Below are positions 26,349-36,800 of a stretch of 64,000 nucleotides of DNA, in pieces. The notes beneath the pieces were generated by a model that saw only the letters and a list, made by a program, of their open reading frames with translations, was not told the DNA's origin and searched no databases. Numbering within the stretch: position 1 is the stretch's first letter; every line of letters begins with the position of its first letter. Both the position numbers and the translations under genes were made by a program. This DNA is from Cupriavidus pampae (lineage in GTDB: Bacteria > Pseudomonadota > Gammaproteobacteria > Burkholderiales > Burkholderiaceae): contig NZ_CAJZAG010000003.1 of NCBI RefSeq assembly GCF_914271485.1, positions 372,001 to 436,000 of the forward strand, written 5' to 3'.

Positions 26349-27617
26349 TCAGCGCTCCCGGAACGCTTCCCGGGACTTGAGCACCGGCTTGAGCAGGAAG
26401 CTGAGAATCGTCTTCTCGCCCGTGCGGATCTCCACCGTCGCCGTCATGCCGGGAATGATCGGGAACGTCTTGCCGCCCGCGCTCAGATACGCCTTGTCGG
26501 TGCGCACCAGCACGCGGTAGTAGGACGATTCCGCCTGCCCGATGCGGGAACGTTCTTCGTCCTTGATCGTGTCGGGGCTGATATGTTCGACGGTCCCCCG
26601 CAAGCCGCCGTAGATGGAGAAGTCGTAGGCCGAGATCTTTACCGTCGCGGCCAGTCCGGGCCGCACGAATGCGACGTCCGCGGGCTTGATCCGTGCCTCG
26701 ACGAGCAGCTGGTCGTTCAGCGGGACGATCTCCATGATGTCGCCGCCCTGCTGGATCACGCCGCCGATCGTCGTGACGCGGATGTTCTTGACGGTGCCCT
26801 TGACGGGCGCGCGGAGCGTGGTTCGGCGCATCACATCCTCGCGCGCGCCCGCGTTCTCCCGGGCCTGCGCCAGCTCACCCTCCACGCGCGTCAGGTCCGC
26901 ATTGGCGTCCGCGCGAAACTTGTTCTGCCGCTCCGCCATCTGCAGGCGGAACTCGTTGGCCTGGCGCTTCATGCGCAGGATCTCCACCTCCGAGACGAGG
27001 CCGCGCGCGGACAGCGGTTCCGACAGCGCGATCTCCCGCTCGGCCAGGCTCAGGCTGCGCTGCAGCGCGGTCACGCTCTCCTGCAGGGCCTGCCGGCGCG
27101 CGTTGTAGGCCTGCGTTTCGTCGCGCACGATCGACGCCACCGACTGCACGTCCTCGGAGAACACCAGCGGCGCCTGATATGCCTCCGCGCGCAGCCGCGC
27201 GGCGGCGGCCTTCAGTGCCAGCACCTTCGACATCCCCTCCCGGTACGCGGCGCCCGCGCGCGTCGGATCGATCTCCAGCAGCACCTGCCCGCGCTGGACG
27301 ATATCGCCCTCGCGCACCGACAGCGACTCCAGGATTCCGCCCTCGAGGCTCTGGATGATCTGCTCGCGGCTGGCGGGAATGACCTTGCCCTCCCCCGTGG
27401 TGATCTCCTCCACATCGGAGACCGCCGCCCAGCCCAACCCCGCGAGCAGGACCGCGCCGATCAGGAACAGCACCAGCAGGCTGCCTTCCGGCCGCTGGAC
27501 GAGCATCGCCTCCCGCAGCTCGCGCATGTAGGCGAGGTCTTCACCGCGGACCACACCGGTCGGCCCCGGACGGCGCGCGTCCTTTGGGCGGCCTGAGTCG
27601 GATCTGACGGGGTCCAT
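26349..27617 (-). CDS. HlyD-family T1SS membrane-fusion adaptor (LapC-like)
   Basis: 422 aa. A short cytoplasmic N-terminus is followed by one membrane helix (SLLVLFLIGAVLLAGLGWAA), the barrel/lipoyl segment (ITTGEGKVIPASREQIIQSL), a long coiled-coil hairpin (about residues 110-260) and the HlyD C-terminal motif region MRRTTLRAPVKGTVKNIRV with IIPGMTATVEIRTGEKTILS at the end. It bridges the inner-membrane ABC transporter and the TolC-like channel. Gaps of 24 bp to the transporter gene and 14 bp to the channel gene fit one operon. Confidence 0.95.
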   Translation of the reverse strand: MDPVRSDSGRPKDARRPGPTGVVRGEDLAYMRELREAMLVQRPEGSLLVLFLIGAVLLAGLGWAAVSDVEEITTGEGKVIPASREQIIQSLEGGILESLSVREGDIVQRGQVLLEIDPTRAGAAYREGMSKVLALKAAAARLRAEAYQAPLVFSEDVQSVASIVRDETQAYNARRQALQESVTALQRSLSLAEREIALSEPLSARGLVSEVEILRMKRQANEFRLQMAERQNKFRADANADLTRVEGELAQARENAGAREDVMRRTTLRAPVKGTVKNIRVTTIGGVIQQGGDIMEIVPLNDQLLVEARIKPADVAFVRPGLAATVKISAYDFSIYGGLRGTVEHISPDTIKDEERSRIGQAESSYYRVLVRTDKAYLSAGGKTFPIIPGMTATVEIRTGEKTILSFLLKPVLKSREAFRER

Positions 27618-27641
27618 GTCGTGCCTCGCCCGCGGATGCGC

Positions 27642-29858
27642 CTACGCCGCGCCCCGCGCGGGCGGCGCCGGTGCATGGCCTTGAACGGGCAGCGCGACGA
27701 TGCCGAGCTCTCTCAGCACGGCGTCCTTGGGGCCGTCCAGATGCACGCGTCCTTCGTTCAGGACAACGACACGCTCCACCAGATTGAGCACGGACAGCCG
27801 ATGCGTGGCCACTACCAGCGTCTGACCCTTCGATGCCGCCGATAGCCGATGCAGGAAATGCAGCTCCGTCTGCAGATCCATCGAGCTCGTGGGTTCATCC
27901 ATCAGCAGGATGCGCGGCTCGAGCAACAGGCAGCGTGCCAGCGCCACGAGTTGACGCTGTCCGCCCGACAGCCCTTCGCCCATCTCGCCGACAGGCATGT
28001 CGAAGCCGCGGGGATGATGCGCGGCAATCTGATCGACGCCCGTCAGCCGCGCGACCTCGAGGAACCGCTCGGTGCCGCAGGACGGATTGCCGATCATGAC
28101 GTTGTCGCGCAGCGTGCCGTGGAAGAGCCGTGCGTCCTGTGAGAGCAGCCCCACCGCCGCCCGCACATCGGCGGGATCGATCTGCCCGGCGTCGATGTCG
28201 TCGAACAGCAGCTGGCCGTCCTGCGCCCGGAAGAGGGCCGCCATGACGCGCAAGAGCGTGGATTTTCCGCTGCCGATATTGCCGAGCACGGCCACGCGTT
28301 CCCCCGCGCCGATGTGCAGCGAGATATCCTGCAGCACGCGCGGCGCGGTCTGCCCCGGCGGCACCGGATAGGCGAATCCGATCCCCTTCAGTTCGATGTC
28401 GCCCGTAAAATGCTGCCGCGCCAGATACCGCCGGCCCGGTACGCGATCCACCGGCAGCGCCACCAGCCGGTTCAGCGACCGGAGCGCGGCGCGCGCCTGC
28501 TGGAACCGCACGGCGAGGCCCACGACCGCCGCGAGCGGCGATACCGCGCGGCTGGCGAGGATGACCGAGCCGATCAGCGCGCCCGTGCTCAGTGCGCCAT
28601 CGTGGATCAGGTACACCCCCCACACCACGATGATCACCGTCTGCATCTGCTGCATCCACGTCACGAAGTTGATGGCCAGGCTCGACATCGCCCGCGACTT
28701 CATCGCGCTCGCGGCCGTCAGCGCGCTGAAGTTCTCCCACTTCATCTGCATGACGCCCTCGCCGTGCACGGCCTTCAGCGATTCCATGCCCTCCACGACC
28801 TCGATCAGCAACCCCTGCTTGAGCGAGGCTTCGCGCAGGTTCTCCTGCATCGTTCGTGCAAGCGGCCCCTGGATGGCAATGCTCACGATGATGATGATCG
28901 GGATCGATGCCACCAGCACGAGCGACAGCGGGCCACCGATCACGGCGATGATGGCCACGAAGGCGATGCAGAAGGGCAGGTCGGAAATCGTGGTCAGCGT
29001 GGCGGAACTGACGAAGTCACGCACCGATTCGAACTCGCGCAGCTGGTTCGCGAACGCGCCGGCCGATGGGGGCCGGTACTCCATGCATGTGGCCATGACC
29101 TTGCGGAACAACAGTGTCCCCAGCACGAGATCGGCCTTCTTGCCCGCCACATCGACGAGATGCGCGCGCACATGCCGGGCGACGAATTCGAACAGCATGG
29201 CGAGCATGACGCCGATCGCGAGCGACCACAGCGTGACGTAGGCCTGGTTCGGAATCACGCGGTCATACGCGTTCATCGTGAAGAACGTACTGGCCAGCGT
29301 CAGCACGTTGATCAGGATCGCGCCCAGCGCGGCGCTCGTGTAATAGCGCCGATAGTGCCAGACCGTCCCGAACAGCCAGTGTCCGTCCTGCTCGGGCAGC
29401 GGCTCGCCGGCGCGGTCGTCCAGCTGCGGCCGCGGCTTGATCAGCAGCGCATAGCCCGAGTACATGTCCGCGAGTTCTTTCGCGGTGAGCACCGTGACGC
29501 GCCCGACGAGTTCCATGAACACGACTTCGTAAAGGGCTGCCGGCCCTTCGCCGCGCCGTATCGTCACCACGCAGACGCGGCCGTTCCGGCACTGCAGGAC
29601 CACGGGAAACAGATATGACGAGAGTTCGGCCAGATCGCGATGCGCCCACGCGGAACTGATGCCCACCTGCTCGAGAATACGAACGGCCAGCGGCGGGGAC
29701 AGCCACGCGCCGCGCGGCAGCCCCGTCCGCAGTGCGGCCTCGCTGACGTTGAGTCCGTAGTACACGCAGACCCAGCGCACTGCCTCGAGGAGCGTGTCAC
29801 AGGGTGCGTCCGCCGGCCCCGGGGTCATCACGGGGTCCTGCCTCGCATGCATGGTCAT
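27642..29858 (-). CDS. T1SS ABC transporter, LapB-type with C39-like domain
   Basis: 738 aa half-transporter of the type I secretion kind. Residues ~20-150 are a C39-peptidase-like domain; it lacks the catalytic QxxxxDCG cysteine motif, so it should bind substrate rather than cleave it. The membrane domain spans ~170-450. The nucleotide-binding domain has Walker A GNIGSGKST, signature LSGGQRQ, Walker B ILLMDEPTSSMD and the H-loop ATHR. It exports the giant adhesin by its C-terminal signal, powered by ATP. No LapG-type protease or LapD-type receptor gene is nearby. Confidence 0.95.
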   Translation of the reverse strand: MTMHARQDPVMTPGPADAPCDTLLEAVRWVCVYYGLNVSEAALRTGLPRGAWLSPPLAVRILEQVGISSAWAHRDLAELSSYLFPVVLQCRNGRVCVVTIRRGEGPAALYEVVFMELVGRVTVLTAKELADMYSGYALLIKPRPQLDDRAGEPLPEQDGHWLFGTVWHYRRYYTSAALGAILINVLTLASTFFTMNAYDRVIPNQAYVTLWSLAIGVMLAMLFEFVARHVRAHLVDVAGKKADLVLGTLLFRKVMATCMEYRPPSAGAFANQLREFESVRDFVSSATLTTISDLPFCIAFVAIIAVIGGPLSLVLVASIPIIIIVSIAIQGPLARTMQENLREASLKQGLLIEVVEGMESLKAVHGEGVMQMKWENFSALTAASAMKSRAMSSLAINFVTWMQQMQTVIIVVWGVYLIHDGALSTGALIGSVILASRAVSPLAAVVGLAVRFQQARAALRSLNRLVALPVDRVPGRRYLARQHFTGDIELKGIGFAYPVPPGQTAPRVLQDISLHIGAGERVAVLGNIGSGKSTLLRVMAALFRAQDGQLLFDDIDAGQIDPADVRAAVGLLSQDARLFHGTLRDNVMIGNPSCGTERFLEVARLTGVDQIAAHHPRGFDMPVGEMGEGLSGGQRQLVALARCLLLEPRILLMDEPTSSMDLQTELHFLHRLSAASKGQTLVVATHRLSVLNLVERVVVLNEGRVHLDGPKDAVLRELGIVALPVQGHAPAPPARGAA

Positions 29859-29882
29859 GATCGGCGCCCAGTCATCGCGCGC

Positions 29883-30815
29883 TCAGTCCGATCCGGCGAT
29901 ACGCACCTCGACGCGTCGGTTGGGCGTATTGCAGTCGATGCGCGACGACGACGGACCGCTCCCTGGGCACTTCACCGATGGCTCCGAGCTGCCCGCCGCA
30001 GTGATCGTGATCAGCCTCGCCGACAGACCGGCGGATATCAGCATCTGACGCACCGTCCGCGCGCGCGCGGCGGAGAGCGATCGATTGACCGCCTCGGTGC
30101 CGATCCTGTCGGCGTGACCCCTTACCAGAACCTGTCCGACGCCGGAAGAATCGTCGGCCAGCCGCGCGACCAGGTCGCGCAATGCCGCCTGCCCCGCCGA
30201 ATCGATGGCCGCCGCATCCGATCGCGCGAAGCCGAAATGCACCTCGACACCGACGACGGGCGGCAGCGACGCCACGACGATACCCGCTTCGCAAGGTACC
30301 ACCGCGCTCGCGCGGCTGATGACGCGGCGCTGCGCGAGAGTACCCTCGAGCCGTGCCTCGGCCTCCGCGCGCGAGTACGCCCGCGCATGCCCGCCCTCGC
30401 CTTCCTGCACGCCGGCAAAGTACGTCTGCCCGCCCCGCAGATCCACGTGCGCGCCTGGCTGCGACTTGCCCGAGTAAGTCGGTGCATCGTCGAGGATCGA
30501 CTCGATGGTGTGCCGGCCCGGCGCGACGCAGAATCGCGTGAAGCCGTTGGGCATCAGCGCGGCATGAAACTTGCCGTCGATATAGATATGGGCGGGTTCG
30601 GTCCTGGTGATGGCGGAGGTGGATGGCGGGCGGAAGATGACGATCTGGGCCTGGGTGGTGATGGGGGGTGGCGCCGAGGCATACAGCCCATCGCCGGCAT
30701 CTGGAGCGACGCTCGCCTGTGCCCACGCGGGCGCGGGAACCATGAGACGACAGGCTAGCAGCAGCCCCACAACCTCAGGCAATGACCGAGTGAGCGTCAC
30801 CATGAGCCATGACAT
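29883..30815 (-). CDS. OmpA-family protein of the adhesin operon
   Basis: 310 aa. Signal peptide to about residue 31 (LPEVVGLLLACRLM...PAWAQ). The middle (~50-170) resembles DUF2846-type domains of lipoproteins: IVIFRPPSTSAITRTEPAHI, a YIDGKFHAAL segment and a GRHTIES strand. The C-terminal ~110 residues are an OmpA peptidoglycan-binding domain: VEVHFGFARSDAAAIDSAGQ, VLVRGHADRIGTEAVNRSLS and CNTPNRRVEVRI. Start 30815 has aaggag 7-12 bases upstream. It lies 28 bp after the adhesin stop and 24 bp before the ABC transporter gene. It may tether the secretion channel or adhesin to the cell wall; that is inference. Confidence 0.88.
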   Translation of the reverse strand: MSWLMVTLTRSLPEVVGLLLACRLMVPAPAWAQASVAPDAGDGLYASAPPPITTQAQIVIFRPPSTSAITRTEPAHIYIDGKFHAALMPNGFTRFCVAPGRHTIESILDDAPTYSGKSQPGAHVDLRGGQTYFAGVQEGEGGHARAYSRAEAEARLEGTLAQRRVISRASAVVPCEAGIVVASLPPVVGVEVHFGFARSDAAAIDSAGQAALRDLVARLADDSSGVGQVLVRGHADRIGTEAVNRSLSAARARTVRQMLISAGLSARLITITAAGSSEPSVKCPGSGPSSSRIDCNTPNRRVEVRIAGSD

Positions 30816-30843
30816 CTGTTTCTCCTTGCTCGTCGTCGCCGCG

Positions 30844-33800
30844 CTACACGATGCTGACGTTGAGCCTGTCATCGAGAAAGATTTCACCCGTGCCGACCGT
30901 GTAGATGCGATAGGACACGCCCTCCACCGTCTGTCGTCCGGCATCGCTCCAGAACAACCCGGCGGGATTACGCAGGACGACCTTGTCCGTGTTGTCCCCG
31001 AGCACGGCGAACTGTGTCTTTCCATCGTCGATCAGCATGTTCATGTCGCCAAGGCGCTGCACGTCGCCATAGCCGAGCGAGAGCGTGTTGTTGCCTCGCG
31101 CCGACAGATCTATTTTCTCGATCCCCGTGAGCTTCGACTTCATTACGTTCAGGTCGAGGTTCAGATTCTGTGCGTCGAGAACGAGCGTGTCCTTGCCCAT
31201 GCCGCCATCTATCGCCTTGAAACTGAGTGCGGTCACCTTGATGATGTCGTTGCCGGCTCCGCCGTTCGCGTAATCGCTTGCACCGACGCCATTGAACGTG
31301 TCATCGCCGCCGCCGCCGAAAAGACGATCGAATCCGGCAGCCCCGCCATTGAGATTCGCCGTCAGCACGTCATCGCCGGACGTATAGGGCTGCGAGAAAT
31401 CGACGGCGGAGTAATAGACGTAGAACGCGCCGGAATCGTTGCCATTCTGATCCGCCCCCGGAGATCCCGCGGCGATATCCATCAGGCCGTCGCCATTCCA
31501 GTCTCCTACTGCGACCGACGTCCCCAACTGCTCGCCGGCCTTGTTGCCGTAGATGACATAGCCCTTGCTCGGATCCGCTATGACGTCCTTGATTGCCACG
31601 ATGGGCGACGCGAGGTTGCTTCCCGTTCCATACACGACATACACCGCGCCGGTCTGCGTACCCGCGGGGCCATTGGTGAACGGAGCGCCGATCACGAAAT
31701 CGGCAATGCCGTCGGCGTTCAGGTCTCCTCCGCCACGTACCGAGAGACCGAACCGTTCGGCGGAGTTGGCGATGCTCTGCGTTGACGACTGCGCATTCAG
31801 GATGACAAAGCCGTCCGCGGCGCTGAACCTCTGCACGTGATTCGGATCCCTGGGGAAGTAGTCTCGCCCCGGCGGAGGGGCCGCATCCAGATACATGTCC
31901 GTGGTGCCGAATCCCCCCAACTTGCCATAAACGACCCAGACCCTGGAAAGGTTGTATGGCGACCCGATTGCGAAATCGTCGATCCCATCGCCATTCACGT
32001 CGCCAATGCCCGAGGAAACGACATGGCAATCGTTGCCCCAGGGCGTGCCGAGCCTGTCGTCGAACATCGAATGGATACGGAGGCCATCCGTTCCGTTCTT
32101 GAACGTGGTGAGATCGACCTGCTGCGCCAGGCCACCCGCTTTCCCGAAGACGACATAGGCGGTCGCACCATTAGTCGTCAGAGGATTGATCTGCGTTCTT
32201 GCGAACACCGATGCATCGATCAGAAGGAAATCATCGATACCGTCGCCGTTGACATCTCCGATAGCAGACATGGTGTTGCCGATGTCGACGTTCTTGACAC
32301 CGTCCTTCTGGGATGACGTGTCGCCGCCGACGACCGCGGTGTATTTCACGTTCTCTCGCGGCGTCAGTATTCCCCACGACTGGCCGGCGGGCCTCTGAAC
32401 AGAAATGTTCTGCCATCCGGTCGTCGTGGCGTTCATGTTCTTGCCGCCATAGAAGACCAGCGCCTGTCCTTCGTTACTCGATGCCGTTCGGCCAGGCAGC
32501 GGATCGGACGCGAGCAGATCCACGTAGCCATCGCCATTGATATCGGCCCCCGCCACGCCAAAGCCGAAGCCAGAGTCCGCGGTAATCGGTCCAATCATGA
32601 CCGCGAAACCGTGGGAATTGTCGAAAGGCCCGGTCCCGCTGTCGCCACCATCGATCGTGGACAGTTGCAGAACGCCATTGGTGAAGCTCCCGCTCGGCGC
32701 TCCAAAAATCACATACACCTTGTCGTTCGTATGGCTCGCGAAAGCGACATCGGCATAGCCGTCGCGATTGAAGTCACCGATCTTGTTCAAGACGAGACCC
32801 ATCGTGTCCGATGCGCCCTTGGCGGGATAGGTGTGCCCCCGAATCACCAGACCCTTTGCCGCCGACAACGATGTGAGAGTCGAGATTTCTGGAAGTCCGC
32901 CGGTCGAACCATAGAGGATGTAGCAGATTCCGGAGTCGGCCTTGTTCGTGTCCGCGAAAGGCGCCGATAGCAGCAGATCGCTGATCCCATCGCCGTTGAA
33001 ATCTCCGACATCGGTCATATCCCACCCGACCTGGTCGCCTGCCGCCCCACCGCTTACCGAAACGCGGCCGCCGCTTTCGATGACCAGCGGCGATTGCGGC
33101 GTGCCGGTCGGGCCGAGCAGGCTGCCCGACACCGTCGTCTTCACGTTTCCGGATTCATCGACCAGAAGCGCGCGGAGGGCGTAGGTGTCGGGCTTCATGC
33201 TCGGCAGGGTGATTTCCCACTTTCCATCCGCCGCTACCGCAATCTTCTGCGCCAGCGTCCTGTCCCCCGCATCCAGCACCCCATTGCCATTGACGTCCGC
33301 GAACAGCGTGACGGTGAGCTTGTTCAAGATTTCGCCTGGCGCCGTCACGACGCCCTGAAAGGTGGGGGTCGAGTCGTTCGTGATGTTGTCGTTGTTGGCG
33401 GCGCCCGTGTCGCTGTCTGTCGTGAGATCCACCGTCGTTGCCGCAGTCGCCGCCGGCGGTGTGGTGTCCACGGTGATGGTCCATGCCGCGGTGGTGTCGC
33501 TTGTCACACCAAGCGGGTTCCGCGCGTTGGCGGAGAAGCTGTGCGGACCTTCCGCCAGCGCGCTCGACGGTGTGAAGGTCCAGTTTCCGCCGGAATCCGC
33601 AGTGGTCGTCCCCAGCAGATTCGCGCCATCGAACACCGAGACCAGACTCCCGGCTTCCGTTGTGCCGGCGATGGTGGGCATCGTATCGTCCGTCGCACCG
33701 TTGTTCTGCACCGGTGCCGTGTAGATACCGACGTCATCGCGTATCTCCTTGATCACGATGGACGGCTTGGCGGTCACCACGGTGATCGTGTATGCCGCGC

Positions 33801-36800
33801 TCGGATTCGTCTCGTTACCGGCGGCATCCTGCTCCACGGCGGTAATCGCGTTGCTGCCCGAGCGCAGATCCGTTGCGGGCGTAAACGACCAGCTGCCATC
33901 GGCCGCGACGGTCGTGCGGCCAAGCTCCACCTTGCCGGACAGATCGGTAGTGGACACGACGATGGTGTCGCCGGCTGTACCGGTCCCCCGGATCGATGGG
34001 CGGGCATCGTCGGTTGCGCCGTCCTTGGCCACGTTACCGGTCACGGCCCCGACATCGTCGAACATGCTGGTCACCGCGAGGCGGCCGCTATCGGGCGGCG
34101 TGGTATCCACGATGATGCGCCATGCGCCCGAGGCATCGCTCACCTGACCGACGGCGTTGACCGACTTGGCCGTGATGTCATGCGTGCCTTCCGCCAGATC
34201 GCGGGCCACCGCCAGCGACCATGCGCCGTTGGCATCCACGGTAGCCAGGCCCAGTTGCTCCGCGCCGGCGTACACGGCGACCATGCTGGCCGCGACCGCC
34301 GTGCCGATGACCAGAGGACGCCGGTCGTCGGTGACGCTCCCCTTCGCGATGGTCCCGGTCGTTACGCCAACATCGTCGGTGATGCCTGTGATGACCGGGG
34401 GCGCGGGACGCGTCAGATCGAGCGTGATCACATATTCCGCCGATGGCGCGGTCTGGTTACCCGACACATCCATTTCGACCGCGGTCAGTTTGTTCTGGCC
34501 CGCAAGCAGTGCCGCGGCTGGCGTAACGGACCACGTGCCGTTTGACGCGACCGTCGCCCGTCCGATCTCCCGCGTCCCGGTGGCGTCTGTCGTCGAAACG
34601 ATGACCGTATTGCCTGCGGTGGCGGTACCCTGCACGGCCGGATTGGCATCATCCGTGGTGCCGTTCTTCACAACGTTGCCGGTCACGGCACCCACATCGT
34701 CGAGCACCCCGGTAATGGCCAGCTTCGTGATGTCCGGCGGCGTGTAGTCCGTGGTGATCGTGAGGGCCGCCGATTTGCTGCTCGTATTGCCCGCCACGTC
34801 CGTCGCGGTCAGCGTCATCGCGTGATTGCCCTCGGAAAGCGGAGAGGTGGGGGTAAAGCTCCAGTTTCCACTACTGTCGGCGGTGACTGTGCCCACCTTT
34901 GCATCGTTATCGTAGAGGGTCACCAGGCTGCCGGCTTCGGCGGTCCCCGATAGCGTTGGCTGCGAGTCATCGGTTGGCGTACCCGTCTGGACGTCACCCT
35001 GTTTGGCGCCCACGTCATCCACGATCTTCGTGATTGACGGCGGCGCGGGCGCGACGGTGTCTACGGTGAAGACAAACGGCGGTGTTGGAGCACTCGTGTT
35101 GCCGGACAAGTCGCGCGCGGTCACCGTCACGCTGTGCGATCCCTGCCCCAGCGAGCCCGGAGGCGTGAAGACCCAATGCCCCGTACCGTCGACGGTGGTC
35201 GTCCCCAATACCGAAGCGCCGTCGGAAACCGTGATGGTGCTGCCGCTTTTCCCCTTGCCCTCGAACTGCGGCCGCGTGTCGTCCGTGACGGCGCTCGCCG
35301 AAATCGCACCCTGAATACTGCCGAAATCGTCCTTCACGGAATCGACACTCACTACCACCGCCGTGGTATCGAGCGTGATGCGGAAGGGCGTGGTGGCAAC
35401 GCTCGCGTTCCCGGCGGCGTCGATAGCGACCATGGTGAACGAATGACTGCCATCCGCCAGCGATGTCGCAGGAGTGAAGCTCCAGTTGCCATTGCCGTCC
35501 GCCGTCGCCTCACCGATCTTGACGCCACCGTCCGAGATCTCCACCTTGCCGCCCACCTCGACACGGCCGCTGAATACGGGACGGCTGTCGTCGGTGATCG
35601 CGCCGTCGGAAAGCGCGCCGGTCTGGGCACCGGCGTTATCCCGCACGACAATCGAGGCTGGCGCGAATGGCGCGGTCGAATCGATCACGAAGTTCCAGCC
35701 ACCGGTCGGATTACTGCTCTGGCCAATCGCATTGGTCGCCGTGACGGTGATATTGTGCGAGCCATCGGCCATCGGCAATGCTGGCGTGAATGTCCAGTTG
35801 CCACTCGCATCGGCTCTCGTCTCTCCGAGTTGTGTGGCACCGTCGTAGAGCGTGATCTTGCTGTCCGCGTCGGCGGTCCCGATGATCGTCGGCATCGCAT
35901 CGTTCGTCTGCCCGCCCTTCTGAAGCATCCCGGTCTGACGCTCGACATCATCTTCGACGTTCTCGATCGTCGGTGCCGGGGGACGGCTGAAATCCAGCAC
36001 GATGGTGTAGCTCGGCGTCGGCGCGGACTGGTTGCCTGCCGGGGTCATTTCCACCGCAGTGATCGCGTTGCCGCCAGACAAAAGCGGCGCCAACGGCTCC
36101 ATCGACCACGTTCCCCCCGCTGCAACCAGCGTCCTGCCGATCTCGCGTGTCCCGGTGCTATCCGTCACGGAAACGATGATCGTGTTGCCCGCAGTCCCCG
36201 TCCCCTGGATCAGGGGACTGCTGTCGTCGCTCGTGGCCCCCTTCGCCACGTTGCCGCGCACCGCGCCGACATCGTCCACCACGCCCGTGATGGCAAGCTT
36301 CGATGCATCGGGCACCGTGTAGTCGGTGCCGATCGTGAACGTGCCCGATTTCGGGCTGACGTTGCCCGCGGCATCGGTTGCCGTCACCTCGAACACATGC
36401 TGCCCCGCGGGCAATGCCGTGGTCGGCGTAAAGCTCCAGTTGCCGGACGCGTCGGCCTGCTCCGTACCCAGTACCTTGCCGTTGTCGTAGATCGTGATGG
36501 TGCTGCGCGCCTCCGCGGTACCCGCGAGCGTCGGCAGCGGATCGTCCGTCAGACCGCCCGACGCCACCGCGCCCTTGACGGCGCCCACGTCGTCGGTCAC
36601 GCCGGTGATGGACGACGCCAGCGGCGCGGACGTATCGATCGTGAAGGCGAAGGCCGGCGTCGGCGCGCTGACATTGCCCGCAAGATCCCTCGCGGTCGCC
36701 GTGATGCTGTGGCTGCCCTGGCCGAGTTCGCCGCTCGGCGTAAAGGTCCATTTACCCGACCCGTCGACGGTGGTCGTGCCGAGCGAGGTGCTGCCGTCGA

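Noticed and set aside
27642..29858. Bacteriocin exporter with an active C39 peptidase
   Set aside because: The N-terminal domain lacks the catalytic cysteine motif, and the neighbouring substrate is a giant adhesin with no double-glycine leader.
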